In this document: in pieces, positions 42,647-50,851 of the stretch | Layout: every line of letters begins with the position of its first letter | Numbering within the stretch: the first letter of the stretch is position 1 | Assembly (NCBI GenBank): GCA_026397505.1 | Contig: JAPLUR010000061.1 | Location: 1-64,000 of the forward strand | Length of the DNA stretch: 64,000 nt | From: Candidatus Zixiibacteriota bacterium | GTDB lineage: Bacteria > Zixibacteria > MSB-5A5 > GN15 > PGXB01 | Reading direction: 5' to 3' | Program-made: the position numbers and the translations under genes | The notes under the pieces: generated by a model | Seen by the model: the letters and a program-made list of their open reading frames with translations, nothing else | What the model was told of the DNA's origin: nothing | Databases searched by the model: none

Positions 42647-43321
42647 TGGTGTCACATTTTTTCTTCTTGGAGCACAAAACTCCCTCTGCCACCAGGGGCG
42701 ACACCGTAACATACAACCCTTCAATAAGTTAAGAGATCCATACCGGACTCCCAGTAATTGTCCGGCGAATGTCCAAAGCGGATGGCACTCTAAGGAAACT
42801 TACGAAGGCTGTCAATATAAAATTTGGGAAATGTCGCAAAAAAATCACAATATATTGTATTGCAATATCTTGAGTCACCATTACTTTGTGTTTCTTGTTG
42901 ATGGTCTGATGATTATCCCCAATTTTTGACGAGCCAGACCATTTTCCTTCTCCGATATCAACAGCACTAATCCCGCCCTGAGGCAGATCCATAGCTTACG
43001 AAGGAGCGTCCATAAGAGCGGGTTGTCAGGATAAATTGGCAGCCCGCTGCGAAAGCTGCAACATTCGCTGCCTATTGTCGGTCTTATGCTCTGGCAACTG
43101 TATTGGAAGCAGGAGAATTCGTTGTTTTCATTGATGGCATCGAGCAGCATTTCGCCTGTCTCACCGGACTCAGAGTCATAGAGAAATACCTTGACATAGC
43201 CCTATTATTTGCGGATTTTTTAAAGGAATCAAAGAAGTGTTCACTTTTCGCTGAGACGGAAAGGATAAAGAGAGACTGAAATGAGAATTCTGCAAATAAT
43301 TTTACGGAGGTGTCGGCTCAG
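42647..43321. other. Long intergenic region, possible gene remnant, inverted repeats
   Basis: About 670 bases between divergent thyX and the STAS gene. No complete gene is supported. A short minus-strand frame near 43080-43200 reads like protein (YVKVFLYDSESGETGEMLLD), opens after a stop codon and soon degenerates, which suggests a decayed gene. Inverted repeats: ATGGTCTG/CAGACCAT (42901 and 42935) and AGCGGGTTG/CAGCCCGCT (43017 and 43040). TTGACA at 43191 could be a -35 for the STAS gene but no good -10 follows. Confidence 0.4.
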
Positions 43322-43657
43322 ATGAAACTAAGCGATTTTGAAAAGAATGGAGTGGCTGTCTTGGAGCCAAAAGGGAAAATCATGGGCGGCCCCGATGCAA
43401 CTATCCTTCATGATAAGCTCCATGAATTTATCGAAAAGGGGATGAAGAAGGTTGTTGTTGATATGTCGAAGGTGGAATGGATGAATTCGACCGGTCTGGG
43501 GATTCTGATTTCCGGTCTGACCACCATTCGCAACAATCAGGGGGATTTGAGACTGGCCAATGTGACCGGCAAGATTCAATCACTTCTGACCATTACCAAA
43601 TTGATCACCGTATTTGAAGCCTTCGATTCGGTCGAGGAAGCTATAAAATCGTTCTAG
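43322..43657 (+). CDS. STAS-domain anti-sigma factor antagonist
   Basis: 111 residues, a single STAS domain as in SpoIIAA/RsbV. VAVLEPKGKIMGGPDATILH opens the fold and VDMSKVEWMNSTGLGILISG holds the phosphorylatable Ser (NSTGLG). Such proteins bind the anti-sigma kinase when unphosphorylated and free the sigma factor or another partner. The ATG at 43322 is used; a GTG at 43310 would overlap the SD (GGAGG). The next two genes encode the matching kinase and phosphatase, so the three form one partner-switching module. Confidence 0.9.
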   Translation: MKLSDFEKNGVAVLEPKGKIMGGPDATILHDKLHEFIEKGMKKVVVDMSKVEWMNSTGLGILISGLTTIRNNQGDLRLANVTGKIQSLLTITKLITVFEAFDSVEEAIKSF

Positions 43658-43740
43658 GGAAAATTGAAGACGAGAAGAGGAACAATGTCAGGGTAGGTTG
43701 TGTCTCCAACCTGCCCTTTTTAGTAGAATGGGAAGCAAAG

Positions 43741-44166
43741 ATGAAAAAGCCGACGATCATTGACAACACCATCAAAATCCCTTCGTCTCAGGAGTACCTG
43801 GTTGATGTTGACAGTTTTCTCGAAGGAATTTTGCGTGGATTCGGAGTGGATGAATCGGCCATCGCCGATATCGCTATTTCGGTAACGGAAATTGTCAATA
43901 ACGGCATTATTCATGGCAACCGCTCGGACCTTGAAAAAGAGGTGACGGTTACCATTCGGAAAAAGAATGCCGACCTGGAGATAGCTATTTCCGACCAGGG
44001 AAACGGATTTGACCCCGCCAGTGTGCGGAGTCCCATTGAGGACGGCAATTTGATGCGGGAAGCGGGCCGGGGGATTTTTATCGCCCGGTCGTTGATGGAC
44101 ACCGTGGTGATCGATTCTCACGAGAATCGGGGAACACGGGTGACACTGACTAAACGTCTACTCTAA
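43741..44166 (+). CDS. Anti-sigma factor / serine-protein kinase (RsbW-SpoIIAB-like)
   Basis: 141 residues with a GHKL ATPase fold: N-box SVTEIVNNGIIHGNRSD, G1 box ISDQGNGFDPASV, and the G2-like AGRGIFIARSLMDTV. It would phosphorylate the STAS protein encoded upstream and hold a sigma factor or other target when the antagonist is phosphorylated. No sigma factor gene is adjacent, so the final target is open. The ATG at 43741 follows GGAAGC. Confidence 0.88.
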   Translation: MKKPTIIDNTIKIPSSQEYLVDVDSFLEGILRGFGVDESAIADIAISVTEIVNNGIIHGNRSDLEKEVTVTIRKKNADLEIAISDQGNGFDPASVRSPIEDGNLMREAGRGIFIARSLMDTVVIDSHENRGTRVTLTKRLL

Positions 44167-44185
44167 TTCGGGATTTGGCGACTCT

Positions 44186-46447
44186 ATGGAGTCAATTCAG
44201 CCTTTCATAACAGCGCTGTATTTTATCTTTGGCGGAGTGCTGCTCTTCCTGGCCTTTGCCGTGGTACGCGAGCATGTCTCCAATCGCCTTAACCGGATCA
44301 CTGGAATGACTTTCTTTTTCGCGGCCATGGGGCCGGTTTTTCTCGCCCTGGTGAGTATTGTCAAACCGAATGTCTCCGCCGGGGCCCCTTTTGAAGAATC
44401 GCTGGTTTATAACCTGCAATATATCTGGGAACTCTTTTTCCCGGCTTTTCTTCTTTTCTCATGGGTCTTCCCTGTCGACCGATTGTCATATTTTCGATTC
44501 CCCAAGTTGCGTTACCTGATATTCTTTCCCCATGTATTCCATATCCTGCTGGTCGTGATATTCATCAATCCTGAAAAAATACTCAATCTTCTTGAGGTTG
44601 GCTCCGGCGAAGGATTCATCTCTTTGATTCTGGAACCTCTCTCCTATATCCTGAAATGGGTGGTCCTCGGATTCAGTGTTTTATTGGGTTCCCAGAGAAC
44701 GTTGTTTTCCACGATCAATCTGATTTATGTGGCGCTGGCGGTTTATTTTATTTTGCGAGGGAAAGCTCAGATAACAAATCGGCAGCTCCGGAATCAGTCG
44801 AATGTGATCATCTGGGGTATGTCGACCGCCATGGGGCTTTATACCATTTCCTTCCTGTTGCCGGTGATATTGTCATTTGAGATGCCGGAACCGCTGAAAA
44901 CCGGCATCCTGATTCTGGCCCTCATGACCGGGGGGGGCGCTATTGCCTGGTCGATTATCCGGCACCAATTCCTCGATATCCGAGTTATTGTGCGTCAGTC
45001 GCTGGTTTATACGATCTCATCGGGAATACTGGTCGGTTTATATATATTGCTGGTTGATCAGGCGGACAAGATAATCACCGCCTTTTTCGGAACCAAAACA
45101 ACCATCGTAAATATTGCCTTTATTGTCGCAGCGCTGATCCTCTTCCAGCCCATCAACGTACAACTCGACAATCTGATTAAGAGGCTTTTTATCAAAAATC
45201 GCGCCGACTATCGGAATGTCATGGAGCTTCTGTCGCGGCGCCTGATTTCGGTTTTTGACCCGGTGCAGTTGCGCAATATGATTGAGGTGACGTTCAAGTC
45301 CACACTGCTGGTGGAAAGAGTTTACTTTATTCTGTTCGATGACAGCCTGAATGAATATACGGTCCTTCCTTCCGAAGATTTCCCGGAGAAGATAATCATC
45401 AGCCGCGAAGACCTCTTTTTGGGAGGTATCGGCCAACTGGAATCGCCGACCATGATCGACCGCCTGGCGGCCTATCGCAGGGGAAGCGCTCTTGCCGCCG
45501 AAGTGGACAAGCGCCGGGTACAGCTGATTCTTCCCTTAAAGGACGCCAACCATCTCCTGGGATTTTTGGCGCTGACCGAGAAAATTTCCGGATTCCGTTA
45601 TAATGCGGAAGATATCACGATGCTGGGGGTTATATCCAACCAACTGGTAACGGTGCTGACCAACGCCCGTCTCTATATCGATTCGCTCGAAAAACAGCGT
45701 CTGGACGAGGAAATGGCAATGGCGCGGCAGATTCAGCTCGATCTGCTTCCAAAATGCCCTCCTCGAGCCGAGACTTTCCATATCTGCGCCAGTTCCATTC
45801 CTTCGCGCACGATCGGAGGGGATTTCTATGATTTTATTCATCGCGAAAATGGCCTCATCGGAATGGTCATCGCCGATGCCTCCGGGAAGGGAATGCCGGC
45901 GGCGCTTCTGGTGGCCCAGATACAGGCGATGCTGCGTTCCGAGGTCGGAAACAACATCAAAATTTCCAGAATTTTGTATAATATTAATAGATATGTGGTT
46001 CAGTCAACTTCATCAGAGAAATTTGCCACCCTTTTTTATGGCGAATTTGATCAGAATAATTCTGAGTTCCGCTATTCCAATGCCGGGCACAATTATCCCA
46101 TTCTGGTGCGTGCCGATGGTACCCATGAACCCCTCTCAAAAGGCGGCATCTTGCTCGGGGCTTTCCCGGGAGCTGAATATCAGGAAGGGCTTGTGAAATT
46201 TCATAAAAACGATGTTCTTTTCCTGTACACCGATGGTCTTTCGGAAGCGCAAAATGAACGGGATGAGGAGTACGGCGAGGAGCGCATAACCAATTATATA
46301 GTCAGAAATCGCGACCTTGATGTTAACACCATTGCGGATGGCATTCTGAACGACGTTCGCGGCTTCGACCCGACCGATCCGCCGCGCGATGATACCACTT
46401 TGATTGTACTCAAGATTGTAAAGGGGACAGCATCCGATGGACATTAA
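44186..46447 (+). CDS. Membrane PP2C-type serine phosphatase with GAF domain (RsbU/SpoIIE-like)
   Basis: 753 residues. The first 300 contain seven or eight hydrophobic helices (FITALYFIFGGVLLFLAFAV ... ILVGLYILLVDQ), a sensor-like membrane module. A GAF-like domain follows (residues about 350-500), then a short coiled linker EKQRLDEEMAMARQIQLDLL and the PP2C/SpoIIE domain with metal-binding Asp residues in GGDFYDFI, MVIADASGKGMPAAL and FLYTDGLSEAQN, ending in DDTTLIVLK. It should dephosphorylate the STAS antagonist in response to a membrane or small-molecule signal. It lies 19 bases after the kinase gene. Confidence 0.88.
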   Translation: MESIQPFITALYFIFGGVLLFLAFAVVREHVSNRLNRITGMTFFFAAMGPVFLALVSIVKPNVSAGAPFEESLVYNLQYIWELFFPAFLLFSWVFPVDRLSYFRFPKLRYLIFFPHVFHILLVVIFINPEKILNLLEVGSGEGFISLILEPLSYILKWVVLGFSVLLGSQRTLFSTINLIYVALAVYFILRGKAQITNRQLRNQSNVIIWGMSTAMGLYTISFLLPVILSFEMPEPLKTGILILALMTGGGAIAWSIIRHQFLDIRVIVRQSLVYTISSGILVGLYILLVDQADKIITAFFGTKTTIVNIAFIVAALILFQPINVQLDNLIKRLFIKNRADYRNVMELLSRRLISVFDPVQLRNMIEVTFKSTLLVERVYFILFDDSLNEYTVLPSEDFPEKIIISREDLFLGGIGQLESPTMIDRLAAYRRGSALAAEVDKRRVQLILPLKDANHLLGFLALTEKISGFRYNAEDITMLGVISNQLVTVLTNARLYIDSLEKQRLDEEMAMARQIQLDLLPKCPPRAETFHICASSIPSRTIGGDFYDFIHRENGLIGMVIADASGKGMPAALLVAQIQAMLRSEVGNNIKISRILYNINRYVVQSTSSEKFATLFYGEFDQNNSEFRYSNAGHNYPILVRADGTHEPLSKGGILLGAFPGAEYQEGLVKFHKNDVLFLYTDGLSEAQNERDEEYGEERITNYIVRNRDLDVNTIADGILNDVRGFDPTDPPRDDTTLIVLKIVKGTASDGH

Positions 46448-46997
46448 GAAATTTGATGAGGCATTCCTTTTCGAACGGAAAAAGAGATTCTCGGGATATA
46501 AGTTCTGTCCTTATTGCCGGGCGCCACTGGAGCAATTGGACCTTGACCATCGCATTCGGCTTAAATGCTCCAATCAGGGCTGTGATTTTATTTATTACCA
46601 TAATCCGACCCCGGCCGCCGGGGCGCTGGTTCTTGAGCAGGGGAAAATCCTCATGGTGAAGAGAGCCGCCCCGCCCCGTGTCGGCTGGTGGTGCCTTCCT
46701 GCCGGGTTCATGGAGTGGGATGAGCATCCCTCGCAAACAGCCGTCCGGGAAATCGCCGAAGAAACCGGCCTGCGTATTAAATTGGAGTCGCTTTTTGAGG
46801 TTTACTCCGGGACCGATGATCCCAGAACCAATGCTCTCTTGATACTCTATCTTGCTTCAGTAGTCGACGGTGAACCGAAGGCGGCTGACGATGCCATGGA
46901 AGTGAGATTCTTTGGCTTTGAGGAATTGCCGGAAAACATCGCCTTTCTCTCGCATCGGCAGGCGCTGAAAGACTATCGGCAAAGGTATTTGAGATAG
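46437..46997 (+). CDS. Nudix hydrolase with zinc ribbon
   Basis: 186 residues. A zinc ribbon of four cysteines (CPYCRAPLEQ ... KCSNQGCD) precedes a Nudix domain with the box GFMEWDEHPSQTAV-REIAEETGL, matching Gx5Ex7REUxEExGU. The arrangement resembles NADH pyrophosphatase (NudC), although the N-terminal NudC domain is absent. It may hydrolyse dinucleotides such as NADH or ADP-ribose; substrate not known. It overlaps the phosphatase gene by 11 bases. Confidence 0.88.
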   Translation: MDIKKFDEAFLFERKKRFSGYKFCPYCRAPLEQLDLDHRIRLKCSNQGCDFIYYHNPTPAAGALVLEQGKILMVKRAAPPRVGWWCLPAGFMEWDEHPSQTAVREIAEETGLRIKLESLFEVYSGTDDPRTNALLILYLASVVDGEPKAADDAMEVRFFGFEELPENIAFLSHRQALKDYRQRYLR

Positions 46998-47074
46998 TTG
47001 CTTGGCAAAATTGATTGAGATTATTATCGTTGTTAAAAACAGGGAACGTAATGGATGGAAATGGAGGATATGGT

Positions 47075-48817
47075 ATGCTTCGTAGAATATCATTGATAGC
47101 AGCCGGTCTCCTGCTTGCCATAAATCTTTTCGGTGCTGATGAATATAAAAAATACGATCGGCCCCAGTCGGAAGATTATTTCATGAAAATCGCCTTTGTC
47201 AAAAAGCAATTAATCATGACCATCAATGGAGATGATACTACCGAAACAATGGTCTTCACCCGCGGCGATGTCAGGAAAACGGCACAGGAGGTCCTGATTA
47301 ATAATAATCTCTTTGTCGACTCCGCCGGTTTTCATCTGGCCGGAAAGGTTTATCCGGCCGATATAATCGACCGGGTCGAAGTCGAGACCACTCCCCAGGG
47401 CGAAACAAAATTGTTTTTCTTTAAGAAAGGGATCGAGACAGCTCGGCCTTATCGCAGCCACAAGAAAAATGTAATATCGCTGCTTAAAGATATCAATATC
47501 GGCAGCGAGGAGTTCATTCGCGGCGCCGTGGTCAGTTTCTGGTCGGATATCAGGGTTGATGGGGAAGTCAACGAAGAGGTCGTGGCGGTTTTTGGCACGA
47601 TTAACATCGGTGATAATGCCGTCATCCGGGGAAATGTGGCGACCGTCGGCGGGAGTGTAAGTATTGCCAAGAAAGCTACGATTTACGGCGCCATTCAATC
47701 AGCCGACACCAAGAATAAATTCGATTTCGGCCAGTGGCGGCGCTGGTATCGTCATGATCGGACATTCTCTCCGATGTTCAGCTTCAATTATAATCGAGTT
47801 GATGGCGCCGCACCGTTACTGGGAGTGCAATTTCGTGACGAGGACTCAGTGCTGCCGGAAATAAGAGTTTACGCCGGATACGCCTTCGCGTCGGATCGAT
47901 GGCGCTATCATATCGGCATTGAGCAGACCTTTTTCGAGAAATATCCTTTTACTTTCGGCGGCTCTTATTACCGGAAGCTGGCCTCCAATGACGATTTGCT
48001 GATTTCAGAGACGGAAAATACGATCTTTGCGCTTCTGGCAACCGAAGACAACAAAGATTACTTTGAGGCCGAAGGAGGTTATGGATTCGCGCGAATCAAG
48101 CTTTTCGGAAAAATCAGCTATGAACTGGGCGTTTTGGCGGAAAAATATAAATGGCTGAACGGGCACCGCAATCTTTGGTCGCTTGGCGGAGGCTCAAAGA
48201 GATTCTCGGAAAATTTTCTTTCCCTTGAAGGTCCCGAGCGGGCACTGGGCCAGGGCGAAATTGAGGGCCGCGATATTACCTCCTTAATGCAGAAAATTAG
48301 GCTTGATACCAGGAAAGACGAGGGGCTCTTCGAAGGCTCCTTCTGGGAAGGTGCGGCTGAAATAGAATGGGCGCCGGACAAATGGAACAGCGACTTTGTC
48401 TTCTCGCGCTATATGTTTGTGGTCTCGCGCCATCAAAGCCTGGGAATGCAATCCGGCCTGCTTTTGCGAGGAGCATACGGCGGTTCCGATGGTTATCTTC
48501 CGCTGCAACGCAAATTTTTCATCGGCGGCCTGGGGACGCTTTATGGTTACAAGCAAAAAGAATATATGGGGACTGAATTTTGGCTGGGCGATATCGAATA
48601 TGGAATCGAATTTCCCAATTCCGGCATGATCGGCTGGCTGTTCTATAATGTCGGGCAAATAGGCGATGGCCCGGGTCGTCTGGCCGAGGCCGAAGTCAAA
48701 CATGCGCTTGGTGTCGGCCTATCGTTCGAAGAGGATATCAGGATAAACGTGTCCAAGCGAATGGATCGTTCGGAAGCCTCACCAAAATTCTATGTTCGAC
48801 TGGAGCATCTTTTCTAA
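47075..48817 (+). CDS. Outer-membrane protein: bactofilin-like stalk plus Omp85-like beta-barrel
   Basis: About 580 residues with a signal peptide (MLRRISLIAAGLLLAINLFG). Residues 90-205 contain short repeated strands (IRGAVVSFWSDIRVDGEVNE, VAVFGTINIGDNAVIRGNVA, TVGGSVSIAKKATIYGAIQS) like the right-handed beta helix of bactofilins. The remaining 370 residues look like a beta-barrel; KFFIGGLGTLYGYKQKEYMG recalls the GG..LRGY substrate motif of Omp85/BamA, and the last residues are RLEHLF. The role is unknown: a barrel with a periplasmic oligomerising stalk fits. The ATG at 47075 is set by GGAGG seven bases before it. Confidence 0.7.
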   Translation: MLRRISLIAAGLLLAINLFGADEYKKYDRPQSEDYFMKIAFVKKQLIMTINGDDTTETMVFTRGDVRKTAQEVLINNNLFVDSAGFHLAGKVYPADIIDRVEVETTPQGETKLFFFKKGIETARPYRSHKKNVISLLKDINIGSEEFIRGAVVSFWSDIRVDGEVNEEVVAVFGTINIGDNAVIRGNVATVGGSVSIAKKATIYGAIQSADTKNKFDFGQWRRWYRHDRTFSPMFSFNYNRVDGAAPLLGVQFRDEDSVLPEIRVYAGYAFASDRWRYHIGIEQTFFEKYPFTFGGSYYRKLASNDDLLISETENTIFALLATEDNKDYFEAEGGYGFARIKLFGKISYELGVLAEKYKWLNGHRNLWSLGGGSKRFSENFLSLEGPERALGQGEIEGRDITSLMQKIRLDTRKDEGLFEGSFWEGAAEIEWAPDKWNSDFVFSRYMFVVSRHQSLGMQSGLLLRGAYGGSDGYLPLQRKFFIGGLGTLYGYKQKEYMGTEFWLGDIEYGIEFPNSGMIGWLFYNVGQIGDGPGRLAEAEVKHALGVGLSFEEDIRINVSKRMDRSEASPKFYVRLEHLF

Positions 48818-48882
48818 AGACATTCAGGGTAGCTCCTGTTACGGGCAATCCCTTACTGCGCTATAAGTTAATAGCAATTATT

Positions 48883-48910
48883 GGGGTGGTAAATTCAACC
48901 GCCCCCCTTT
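48883..48910 (+). terminator. Rho-independent terminator
   Basis: GGGGTGGT ... ACCGCCCC with one G-T pair and a 7-base loop, followed by CCTTT, 66 bases after the beta-barrel gene. Confidence 0.6.
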
Positions 48911-49009
48911 CAAGTTGATCATCTTGTTTTCACGGACCCGGTCGCGGCGCCGGTGGTTCCTAAAGGGGCGGTCATATCTGCCGATATGATAAGGAGATAA
49001 TAACATTCT

Positions 49010-50851
49010 ATGGTGGACTATATGAGCATAATAGACGATGATAAAACCATAAGAATTTTGACCGGGTATACCCTGGATGATACCGATCGCGAAATTGAAT
49101 CAGACACACAAAGGCTGAAATTAAGCGATACCGGAAATGTCCTGGCGGAGATGGAGGCGGCGCTTGATGAAATCGCCGATACCAATCCGCGCATTGAATC
49201 AAACGACAGCAATACTTCGAAATCCCAGGAGGACTTGCGAGCCCTACTGGAGGTATCACTGGCGATCAATTCCTCCCTGGTTCTCGAAGATATTCTGCAG
49301 ATTGTCATGGAAAAAGCCATTGAACTCCTTGTCGCCGAAAGAGGCTTTATCATGCTTCTCGATGACAAGGGGGAGCTACAGTTCAAGACGGCGTATAATC
49401 TCTGCAAAGAATCATTGATGGAAGAGGATTTCAAGATCTCCAATTCCATTGCCAACAAAGTTGCCTCCTCCGGAAAATCGGTATATACTTCGGATGCCCA
49501 GTCGGACGAGCGATATGCCAATCAGCAATCGGTTCTGGAACTGCACCTCCGCTCCATCATGTGCGTTCCGTTGAAAATAAAAAGCAATGTCATAGGCGTG
49601 ATTTACCTGGACAACTCCTCGCAGGCCAAGATATTTCTGAAATCAGATTTATATCTTTTTGAGCTTCTGGCCCAGCAGGCGGCACATGCCATACACAACG
49701 CCAATCTCTATTACAACCTGCTGGATCTGAAACAGTACAACGAAAAGGTTGTCAACAAATCGCCGGTCGGGATTGTCGTTATTGATTCCCTCTACAATCT
49801 GGCTTCGATAAACGACGCTGCCCTGGCCGTTCTGGACAAGAACAAAGAAGGGATCAAACTGCTCAGCCCGGGTCAGGCCCCGAACAAATTCTTTGAGCTT
49901 GTTCCCGAAAGTGAAGTCACCAAATGGCGGCAGATGATTGATATCGCTTTGACCACCAACCAGCCATTTGAGGATTCCCGCTATTTCCATAACACCGGCT
50001 ATGCCGAAAAAGTCTTCTCCGTTAAGATTTCTCCCATTAACAAGCTGCCTTATGGCGGCGACGGTCTGATTCTGATTATTGAGGATATCACGGAGAAGAT
50101 TATTATGGAGAAATATGTAATTCTCTCCGAAAAGCTGGTGGCACGGGGCGAGATGGCGGCCTCTATCGGCCATGAGCTGAATAACTATTTGGCCATTATC
50201 GCCAATAATGCCGAACTCCTGTCACTGAATCTGCAGAAAAATCAGGCCGACAAAGCAAGGTATAATGCTCATCAGATCATAGAGAGCATCTCCAAGATGA
50301 AACGTTTCACCGACGGCCTGATGGATTTCTCGAAGCTCGAGACGGAAGTCATAAATTATGATATCAAGCATTTGATAGAAGATCTCCTTTTCTCCCTCAA
50401 GGCGCAGTCCCGATTTAAGAGGGTGGTTTTCTCGGTTGACCTGGGCAATAATCTCCCCAATATCCAGATTGATGTCGGGCAGATTCAGCAGGTACTCATG
50501 AATCTTCTGAACAATGCGGCCGACGCCCTGGAACAGCGGGCCAAACAGGAAGAAACGCAGGGGAACACCGGGTTTATCCACCGGATCGGGATTCAGGCTT
50601 CCTATGATGAAGCCAAGGCGGCCTTAAAGGTTTGCATCTCAGACAACGGCTGTGGCATCCCCGAGGATTCGTTACCCAAAATATTCCAGCCGCACTTCAC
50701 CACCAAAGAGACCGGGCACGGCCTCGGCCTGGCCAATTGCCGCAAGATTGTCAAGAATCATAGCGGCGAAATAACTTTGATCTCCAAAGCCAATGAGGGG
50801 ACAATCTTTACCATTTTCCTACCCAGGGATCAGGTTGATAAGATAAAGTAG
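49010..50851 (+). CDS. Soluble GAF-PAS sensor histidine kinase
   Basis: 613 residues, no membrane helix. Order: an N-terminal region with a likely coiled coil (1-75), GAF domain (about 80-235; ERGFIMLLDDKGELQFKTAY, SIMCVPLKIKSNVIGVIYLD), PAS domain (245-365), dimerisation/phosphoacceptor domain with His388 in ASIGHELNNYLAII, and a HATPase domain with the N-box NLLNNAADALEQ (Asn502), DNGCGIPED and GHGLGLANC. It senses a cytoplasmic signal and phosphorylates an unknown response regulator, which is not in the window. An SD-like AAGGAG lies 13 bases before the ATG, rather far. The kinase-TPR gene starts on the next base after its stop. Confidence 0.9.
   Translation: MVDYMSIIDDDKTIRILTGYTLDDTDREIESDTQRLKLSDTGNVLAEMEAALDEIADTNPRIESNDSNTSKSQEDLRALLEVSLAINSSLVLEDILQIVMEKAIELLVAERGFIMLLDDKGELQFKTAYNLCKESLMEEDFKISNSIANKVASSGKSVYTSDAQSDERYANQQSVLELHLRSIMCVPLKIKSNVIGVIYLDNSSQAKIFLKSDLYLFELLAQQAAHAIHNANLYYNLLDLKQYNEKVVNKSPVGIVVIDSLYNLASINDAALAVLDKNKEGIKLLSPGQAPNKFFELVPESEVTKWRQMIDIALTTNQPFEDSRYFHNTGYAEKVFSVKISPINKLPYGGDGLILIIEDITEKIIMEKYVILSEKLVARGEMAASIGHELNNYLAIIANNAELLSLNLQKNQADKARYNAHQIIESISKMKRFTDGLMDFSKLETEVINYDIKHLIEDLLFSLKAQSRFKRVVFSVDLGNNLPNIQIDVGQIQQVLMNLLNNAADALEQRAKQEETQGNTGFIHRIGIQASYDEAKAALKVCISDNGCGIPEDSLPKIFQPHFTTKETGHGLGLANCRKIVKNHSGEITLISKANEGTIFTIFLPRDQVDKIK

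Noticed and set aside
42729-42992. 87-codon minus-strand frame upstream of thyX
   Set aside because: No SD, atypical composition and no similarity I can see; kept only as part of the possible remnant region.
43191-43220. TTGACA upstream of the STAS gene as a promoter
   Set aside because: No good -10 box at 16-18 bases; listed only as a possibility in the intergenic entry.
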